The notes under the pieces are model-generated. The model was given only the letters and a program-made list of their open reading frames with translations, was not told the origin of the DNA and made no database searches. Positions 58,946 through 64,000 of a stretch of 64,000 nucleotides of DNA are shown here, in pieces. How positions within the stretch are numbered: position 1 is the stretch's first letter; every line of letters begins with the position of its first letter. The stretch is taken from contig CAZAJF010000001.1 of assembly GCA_964485395.1 (NCBI GenBank), forward strand, positions 124,001-188,000, given 5' to 3'. The position numbers and the translations under genes are program-made. This stretch comes from JANNSO01 sp964485395 (GTDB lineage: Bacteria > Spirochaetota > Spirochaetia > Treponematales > UBA12059).

Positions 58946-60019
58946 TTATTGCACGAGCTGGTCGTCTTCGCCGCGGGCGATGATTATCTCTCCGGTATCC
59001 TCGAGATGGCGTATGACGGCCACTATTTTCTGCTGCGCTTCCTCCACGTCCTTGATGCGGACGGGGCCCATGTATTCCATGTCTTCCTTGAGTCCCTGCG
59101 CGGCTCGCTTGGACATGTTCTGGTAGATCTTTTCGGCCACTTCCTGATCCACGCCCTTGAGCGCGCGGGTAAGGTCCTGCGTGTCCACCTCGCGGAGCAC
59201 TTTCTGGATGGAACGGTTGTCCAGCATGACGAGATCCTCGAACACGAACATCTTCTTCTTGATCTCCTCGGCCAGCTCCGGGGTTTCCTCTTCCAGCGCC
59301 TCGAGGATGCCCTTCTCCGTGGTACGGTCGGCAAGGTTCAATATCTCCACGATGGCGTCGACGCCGCCCGCCGCCGTATAGTCCTCGCTGGACAGCGTGG
59401 ACAGCTTCTTTTCCAGCACGCGCTCCACCTCGCGGAGGACTTCCGGCGAGGTGCGGTCCATCGTGGCGATTCGCTTCGCCACGTCGGACTGAATCTCCTT
59501 GGGCAATTTTACTAAAATATAACTGGCTTTCGCGGGTTCCAGGTAGGCCAGGATGAGGGCGATGGTCTGGGGATGCTCGGTCTGGATAAAGTTCAGCAAG
59601 TTGGCAGGGTCGGTTCGCCGTATGAAATCGAACGGACGCACCTGGAGGGAACTCGTCAACCTGTTGATTATATCGATGGCCTTCTGCGATCCCAGGGATT
59701 TCTCCAAAAGCTCGCGGGCATAGTCTATGCCGCCCGAGCTTATGAAGTCGCTGGCCATCATGAGTTCCTGGAACTCCATGAGAACCATGTCCTTGAGCTC
59801 GGAATCCACGTTCTCCAAACGCGCGATCTCGAAGGTGAGCGTCTCTATCTCGTCCTCGCGCAGATGCTTGAAGATTTCCGAGGAAATTTCACTGCCGAGG
59901 GCGATCAGGAAGACCGCCGCCTTCTGGCGTCCCGAGAGCTCTTTTATGCTCTTGGGTTTCTTGCCGCTTGCCTGTCCTCCGGCGGCTGCCTTCCCTTTTG
60001 CCGGCGCGTTCTGAGCCAT
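58946..60019 (-). CDS. fliG: Flagellar motor switch protein FliG
   Basis: 357 residues. A Lys/Ala/Gly-rich N-terminal tail (about 1-25) is followed by FliG-N (LSGRQKAAVFLIALGSEISS), FliG-M with the EHPQ motif (IQTEHPQTIALILAYLEPAK), and FliG-C ending EDMEYMGPVRIKDVEEAQQK. The charged torque helix lies before it. Full length; the basal ring that contacts FliF and MotA. Confidence 0.96.
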   Translation of the reverse strand: MAQNAPAKGKAAAGGQASGKKPKSIKELSGRQKAAVFLIALGSEISSEIFKHLREDEIETLTFEIARLENVDSELKDMVLMEFQELMMASDFISSGGIDYARELLEKSLGSQKAIDIINRLTSSLQVRPFDFIRRTDPANLLNFIQTEHPQTIALILAYLEPAKASYILVKLPKEIQSDVAKRIATMDRTSPEVLREVERVLEKKLSTLSSEDYTAAGGVDAIVEILNLADRTTEKGILEALEEETPELAEEIKKKMFVFEDLVMLDNRSIQKVLREVDTQDLTRALKGVDQEVAEKIYQNMSKRAAQGLKEDMEYMGPVRIKDVEEAQQKIVAVIRHLEDTGEIIIARGEDDQLVQ

Positions 60020-60022
60020 CGT

Positions 60023-61729
60023 TTATTCCTCCCGGAGCCAGGTGCGTATCAGCTGGGCCACATCCTCGGGATGCTCCTTGGCCATGTTGATCGCGTGCTC
60101 CTGTAGATCCATACGCTTTCGTTCTTCCACCGACATGGACACTTCGATATTCTGTTCCTCAGCCTGGCGGATGGCGTTTTCGCGCATCATCTGCTGCTCG
60201 AGCGCCCGTTTTTCCTCCGCTATGCGGCGCCTGCGCTCCATCTCCCGCGAAATCATGCGGAACACGATGAACGCGATGAGGAGGCCCGCCAAGCCGATGA
60301 GCGAATACAAAAGCACCGTCTTCATCTGCTCTTTGCGGATATATTCGGAATCCTCGGCCCTGAACTCGGTGGACCGGTCAAACTGGATGTTCCGAACGGT
60401 TACCGAATCTCCGCGCATGCGATCGAAGCCTATCGAGTCCCGGATCAGCGCCGCCGCGTCGTCGAGGTCTTTCTGCGCGAGCGGAACGTATTCGCGGTCG
60501 ATGCCGCCGGCCGGCCGCATGATGACCTTGCCCTTGTCATCATACTTCCACTTCCAGAAACCGTCTATATTAACCGACACGGAAACGCCGTCGATTCCCG
60601 GAGACCGCTCCTCTACGATATTGCGCTTGTTGAGAGCCTCGTTTTCCAGCGTGTGGGTCTGGTTGGCCTTGCCCACCATGTTCTGCATGTCTTTATAGGC
60701 CGGAGAAGTCTGCCCTTCCATACCGGCGGGGCCTTCGGGGTTAAAACCCGTGCCCTGGTAGTCGTAGGTGGTTTTCTCCGTGGAAAGGCGCACGCTGGGC
60801 TGGATAACCGAGTCGTCGTACGGTGTCAGCGGGTTATCCTGCTTGAGCACGAAAGGAAAATGCTCTTCCGTGGTCACGGCTTTCTTGCTCATGTCCATGT
60901 CTATTTTTATGTTCAAGTCGCGGACGCGCTCCGCCGTGTAGGTCTTTTGCAGCGCAGTGAGGATTTTAGCGCGATAATCGGCTTCCATCCGCTGGATGAG
61001 CTGCAGCTCGCGCTTGGTGCGCTCTAGGCGGTCGAAGTCTTCCAGACCGGCGAAATCGTTTAAAATCATGCCGTTCTGGTCGGTGATGACGACGTTTTCA
61101 GCCTTGAGGCCGGGAACCGCGAACATGATGAGCTTTTGGATGCCCTCAAGCTGCTTGCGGTTGGAGGTGATGTCCGAGCCGACTTTCGGATAGATGATGA
61201 CGCTGGCGGTTACCGGTTTCTGATCCTCGGCGAACAGCTTGTCCTCGGGAATCTCGATGATTACGTTAGCCTTGTCCACCGCGTCGATAGCTTCGATATG
61301 CTTGGTGACTTCCTGGATGATGGCCTTGCGCAAGTTTATGTTGCGCTCGAAATCGGTTACGGTGAACTGGTTTATGGCGAATACCGCCCAAGGGTCAGTG
61401 CCTTTGGGGATAAGGTTTTCCCGAAGCAGGATGGCATTGGCGCGGGTCCGGACCTTCTCGTCCTTGACCATCAGGATATTGCCCTCGGCCACGGAGAACG
61501 GAATATTTTCCTCGTCGAGCCTGCTCGTGATGAGGCGGAGCTCTTCCTCGGTCTTGATGGGCGTATTGATGAGCCGCACCATGGTCGGCGCCTTGGATAC
61601 CGACAGCAGCACGATAATGGCGACGATTACCGCAAGGATAATGCCGATTACGATGAGTTTCTGAGGAAGCTTCCACGAGCCCCACAGCGTCTTGACGCGG
61701 TCCAGCGTCTTCTTGATCCATTCGTTCAT
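60023..61729 (-). CDS. fliF: Flagellar MS-ring protein FliF
   Basis: 568 residues: transmembrane helix near 27-45, ring-building motifs (YscJ-like domain with RTRANAILLRENLIPKGTDP, LRKAIIQEVTKHIEAIDAVD), a second transmembrane helix (about 462-482, TVLLYSLIGLAGLLIAFIVF) and a C-terminal FliG-binding tail (MAKEHPEDVAQLIRTWLREE). Confidence 0.97.
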   Translation of the reverse strand: MNEWIKKTLDRVKTLWGSWKLPQKLIVIGIILAVIVAIIVLLSVSKAPTMVRLINTPIKTEEELRLITSRLDEENIPFSVAEGNILMVKDEKVRTRANAILLRENLIPKGTDPWAVFAINQFTVTDFERNINLRKAIIQEVTKHIEAIDAVDKANVIIEIPEDKLFAEDQKPVTASVIIYPKVGSDITSNRKQLEGIQKLIMFAVPGLKAENVVITDQNGMILNDFAGLEDFDRLERTKRELQLIQRMEADYRAKILTALQKTYTAERVRDLNIKIDMDMSKKAVTTEEHFPFVLKQDNPLTPYDDSVIQPSVRLSTEKTTYDYQGTGFNPEGPAGMEGQTSPAYKDMQNMVGKANQTHTLENEALNKRNIVEERSPGIDGVSVSVNIDGFWKWKYDDKGKVIMRPAGGIDREYVPLAQKDLDDAAALIRDSIGFDRMRGDSVTVRNIQFDRSTEFRAEDSEYIRKEQMKTVLLYSLIGLAGLLIAFIVFRMISREMERRRRIAEEKRALEQQMMRENAIRQAEEQNIEVSMSVEERKRMDLQEHAINMAKEHPEDVAQLIRTWLREE

Positions 61730-61819
61730 ATTCCCCCTCCCAGAAGAATGAACAGCGCCAGCGCCTTCGCGCGGACAGTATCCACATTTTTATGCTAAGC
61801 GCTTGCCGCCTTACGGCCG

Positions 61820-62218
61820 CTAGCGCGTATTGATTACGTCCTTCCATGCCTGCACGACGCGGCTGAGTACGGTCCTCGTTATGCTGAGCGACATATTGGC
61901 CTTGGCCATGCCGATGGTCACGTCGTGCGCGTCCACCGCGTCCGGGTTCGTCATCATCGTCTCGATCAGCTTGGAGCTGTCGATCTGGTCCGCGTTCACG
62001 CCGTTCATGGCGCTGAACATCGCGTCCTCGAAAGTCGCGGCGGGTTGCTCTTCCAGGGCTCCCATGCCGCCATTGGAGAGAAAATGCCGAGGATCGCTCC
62101 GCGCAAGGCTCATCGTGTCGCCTTTGGCCTTGGTTCCGTCGGGTTGCAGCGCCGCCGCCTGGCTTGAGGCCAGGGACGTAAGCTTGCTGAAAGCGTCAAC
62201 CGAAGATATGCCTGTCAT
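61820..62218 (-). CDS. fliE: Flagellar hook-basal body protein FliE
   Basis: 132 residues with FEDAMFSAMNGVNADQIDSS and a C-terminal helix carrying VTIGMAKANMSLSITRTVLS and VVQAWKDVINTR, typical of FliE, the adapter between MS ring and rod. Three bases separate it from flgC. The 90 bases to fliF hold no gene. Confidence 0.94.
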   Translation of the reverse strand: MTGISSVDAFSKLTSLASSQAAALQPDGTKAKGDTMSLARSDPRHFLSNGGMGALEEQPAATFEDAMFSAMNGVNADQIDSSKLIETMMTNPDAVDAHDVTIGMAKANMSLSITRTVLSRVVQAWKDVINTR

Positions 62219-62221
62219 TCA

Positions 62222-62680
62222 TTACCTTCCTATCTCGAGAGCCTTCATGAACATGGCCTTGGAGCCGTTCACTATGGCTGCATTCGCTTCGTAAGCCCGC
62301 GACGCGGCTATCAAGTCCACCATTTCGGTGACGATGTTCACGTTGGGCATTTCCACGTAGCCGGCGTGCGGTCCGGTCTTCGCGGCATCGGGGTGCGTGG
62401 GATCGTACATGAACCGCGCCTCGGTGGTGGTGTCTTTCTGAATCTCGGAAATGCGGACGCCCTTGCCCGCGCCGTTGTCCCACTGGTCCGGTAAAAACGG
62501 CAGGCGGAAATACGGGGCATCGGTTACGGGCCGCACGACCACGCGGCTGCGCTTGAAAGCCCCACCCTCGGGGGTCCGGGTCGTAGAGGCGTTGGCTATG
62601 TTATCGGCGATCACGTCCTGGCGCATCCGCTCCACGTTCATCCCGCTGGTTGCAATATTGATACTCGTAAAAATGCCCAT
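62222..62680 (-). CDS. flgC: Flagellar basal-body rod protein FlgC
   Basis: 152 residues: N-terminal MGIFTSINIATSGMNVERMR with DNIANASTTRTPEGG, middle beta part with YDPTHPDAAKTGPHAGYVEM, and C-terminal NIVTEMVDLIAASRAYEANA. AGAGGAG five bases before the ATG at 62680 decides the start over one at 62695. Confidence 0.95.
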   Translation of the reverse strand: MGIFTSINIATSGMNVERMRQDVIADNIANASTTRTPEGGAFKRSRVVVRPVTDAPYFRLPFLPDQWDNGAGKGVRISEIQKDTTTEARFMYDPTHPDAAKTGPHAGYVEMPNVNIVTEMVDLIAASRAYEANAAIVNGSKAMFMKALEIGR

Positions 62681-62704
62681 AAAAACTCCTCTCACAAAAT
62701 TCTA

Positions 62705-62865
62705 GCACGGAGACACGGAGCAACGGAGATAAGAAAAGATAAAAATCTTTCCTCTCCCTACTCTCCCTCTCTTCTTCCTCCGTGCCCTCCGCGCCTCCGT
62801 GCTAATCTTCTCACGGTCAACGCTACCTTATCTTACTCTTCTCCGTGTTCTCCGTGTCTCCGTGC
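62705..62865. repeat. Palindromic intergenic repeat (CACGGAGACACGGAG family), copy 2, with doubled right arm
   Basis: GCACGGAGACACGGAG (62705-62720) pairs exactly with CTCCGTGTCTCCGTGC (62850-62865). A second, partly diverged right arm lies inside at about 62778-62804 (CTCCGTGCCCTCCGCGCCTC then CGTGC). The sequence occupies almost all of the gap between flgB and flgC. It has the same core as the copy at 52069-52194. Confidence 0.85.
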
Positions 62866-62887
62866 TACTCTTCCACGGAAACGCCTC

Positions 62888-63307
62888 TTACCTCAGTACC
62901 TGATTTACCTGGTTGAATTCGAAGCTTACGGCTTGGGTCATGATCGTGTACATCAACTGGTTTTGCATGGAAGCCATGAATTCGTCTTCCGCGTTCACGT
63001 TGTTGCCGTTGTTCTTCTCGGTCGAAAGATAGTCGAGTACGCGTCTCGGCTGAACGTCGCGCCAGTTGCTGGGCTTGTACGAGGCGATGTGCCTCTCGTC
63101 GGTGGTCTGAAGCTGCAAGCGCGGCTCAAGGTTCTCCGAATCGATGGCTTTTCGCAGCGAAGATTCGAAATTAATCTCCGAGCGCTTGAAGTTGGGCACA
63201 TCCGCATTGGCGATATTGTTCGCGATGACATCCCTACGGATAAGGCTGACGTCCATCGAGCGCTGCAGCATCTCCACGCTTCTACCAAAACTCGTTCCTT
63301 CAAGCAT
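62888..63307 (-). CDS. flgB: Flagellar basal-body rod protein FlgB
   Basis: 139 residues: SVEMLQRSMDVSLIRRDVIA with NNIANADVPNFKRSEINFES, and the C-terminal helix FMASMQNQLMYTIMTQAVSF. GGAGGG before the ATG at 63307 fixes the start. It follows hslU after 48 bases, the usual spirochaete arrangement. Confidence 0.95.
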   Translation of the reverse strand: MLEGTSFGRSVEMLQRSMDVSLIRRDVIANNIANADVPNFKRSEINFESSLRKAIDSENLEPRLQLQTTDERHIASYKPSNWRDVQPRRVLDYLSTEKNNGNNVNAEDEFMASMQNQLMYTIMTQAVSFEFNQVNQVLR

Positions 63308-63355
63308 ACAACCCTCCAAAAATCCTTTATTTCCTAAACTATCGGCATTTCGTTC

Positions 63356-64000
63356 CTACAATATAAATTTTGCAAGATCCTGGGATTCGAAAATTCCTTT
63401 AAACCGCTCTTCCACGAAAGTTGGAGTAATAACGACCGACTGGCCGCTCATGGTAGGCGCATCGAATGAAATCTCTTCCAGCAAGCGTTCCATAATCGTG
63501 TGAAGGCGCCTGGCGCCGATATTCTCGGTACGGGTATTGGCCTGCTCGGCAATCTGCGCCAATTCGTTTATCGCATCGTTCTCGAAGCTCAAGGTAACGC
63601 CTTCCGTAGACAGAAGTTGGATGTATTGAGTAACCAGTGCGTTTTCAGGCTCGGTGAGAATCCGTCTAAAATCAGCAGCGAGAAGCGCGTCCAATTCAAC
63701 GCGGATGGGAAAACGTCCCTGCAACTCGGGTATCAGATCTGTCGGTTTGGTCATGGTAAAGGCGCCGGCCGCGATAAACAGAATATGCGTCGTATCCACG
63801 ACACCCCACTTGGTGCTGACTTTGCTGCCTTCCACGATGGGAAGAATGTCGCGCTGCACGCCTTCGCGGGAGACATCCGCGCCGCCGCCGCGGCCCTCTC
63901 GTACCGCGATCTTGTCTATTTCGTCGACAAAGATGATTCCCGACTGCTCGACGCGCTCCCGTGCCTCGGCACTTGCCTTGTCGCGGTCCACAAGGCGCTC
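63356..64000 (-). CDS. hslU: ATP-dependent protease ATPase subunit HslU, 5' part outside window
   Basis: The last 215 codons are visible, open to the window edge. Walker B is GIIFVDEIDKIA, followed by the I-domain end with GGGADVSREGVQRDILPIVE, sensor 1 ILFIAAGAF, LQGRFPIRVELDAL, sensor 2 in TENIGARRLHTIMERLLEEI, and the C-terminal tail DLAKFIL that activates HslV. It unfolds substrates for the HslV peptidase, whose gene is expected just upstream. Confidence 0.96.
   Translation of the reverse strand, partial: ERLVDRDKASAEARERVEQSGIIFVDEIDKIAVREGRGGGADVSREGVQRDILPIVEGSKVSTKWGVVDTTHILFIAAGAFTMTKPTDLIPELQGRFPIRVELDALLAADFRRILTEPENALVTQYIQLLSTEGVTLSFENDAINELAQIAEQANTRTENIGARRLHTIMERLLEEISFDAPTMSGQSVVITPTFVEERFKGIFESQDLAKFIL

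Noticed and set aside
57269..59515. 748-codon open frame on the plus strand
   Set aside because: It is antisense to fliI, fliH and fliG, which carry clear motifs; the translation is His/Leu/Gly/Asp-rich nonsense of the kind produced by codon bias in GC-rich genes.

Overview
The window (about 57% GC by eye) comes from a flagellated spirochaete, most likely a Treponema-type member of the Spirochaetales. The evidence is an unbroken minus-strand flagellar superoperon running from hslU-flgB at the right edge to sigma-28 and beyond, with the spirochaete-specific genes flbB (periplasmic collar) and flbD. FliY carries a low-complexity linker, and the hook protein FlgE has Lys165 and Cys178, the pair that forms the lysinoalanine cross-link in Treponema denticola. 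A DUF1577/PilZ-type protein agrees with this. No RNA genes, insertion sequences, CRISPR arrays or prophage were seen.

Layout. 1-5.1 kb (minus): two tandem serine-hydrolase (beta-lactamase-fold) lipoproteins, the first cut by the window edge, then a NarL/NarX-type two-component pair. The response regulator has no Shine-Dalgarno of its own but overlaps a short leader ORF that has a strong one. 5.2-10.75 kb (minus): a five-gene Lol/MacB-like operon (permease, LolA-like periplasmic protein, ATPase, beta-barrel protein, second permease). It is preceded by a sigma-70 promoter and a four-hairpin leader ending in a strong intrinsic terminator, which looks like a transcription attenuator. 10.9-17.7 kb (plus): rpsT, HU, lnt, a CheY-like regulator, an orphan cyclase-type C-terminal domain, a bactofilin, a CinA-type amidohydrolase, rho, rpmE. 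17.7-21.1 kb (minus): rdgB, a divergent sigma-factor-like gene, an NrnA-type DHH phosphoesterase and a small exported protein. The sigma-like gene has a textbook sigma-54 promoter and helically phased upstream repeats. 21.1-23.4 kb (plus): nth and a RecQ-like helicase. 23.4-24.95 kb (minus): a membrane-anchored acidic protein and a PilZ/DUF1577 protein. 25.2-32.2 kb (plus): a tightly coupled operon of pgi, murG, cvpA, a pol III delta-prime-like gene, an NtrB-like kinase and a sigma-54 activator. 32.2-64 kb (minus): the flagellar superoperon, with a divergent Hsp70/J-protein pair at its distal end.

The flagellar genes run in assembly order: rod and MS ring, switch, export ATPase complex, collar, hook, stator, C-ring, export gate, FlhF/FlhG placement proteins, sigma-28, then FapA-like and accessory genes. 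The superoperon is punctuated by an intrinsic terminator between fliY and fliO, a possible internal promoter before fliM, and two copies of a long palindromic intergenic repeat.

The most unusual signals are the sigma-54 promoter plus phased repeats controlling a sigma-like regulator, the attenuator leader of the Lol-like operon, and the chaperone pair attached to the motility operon.
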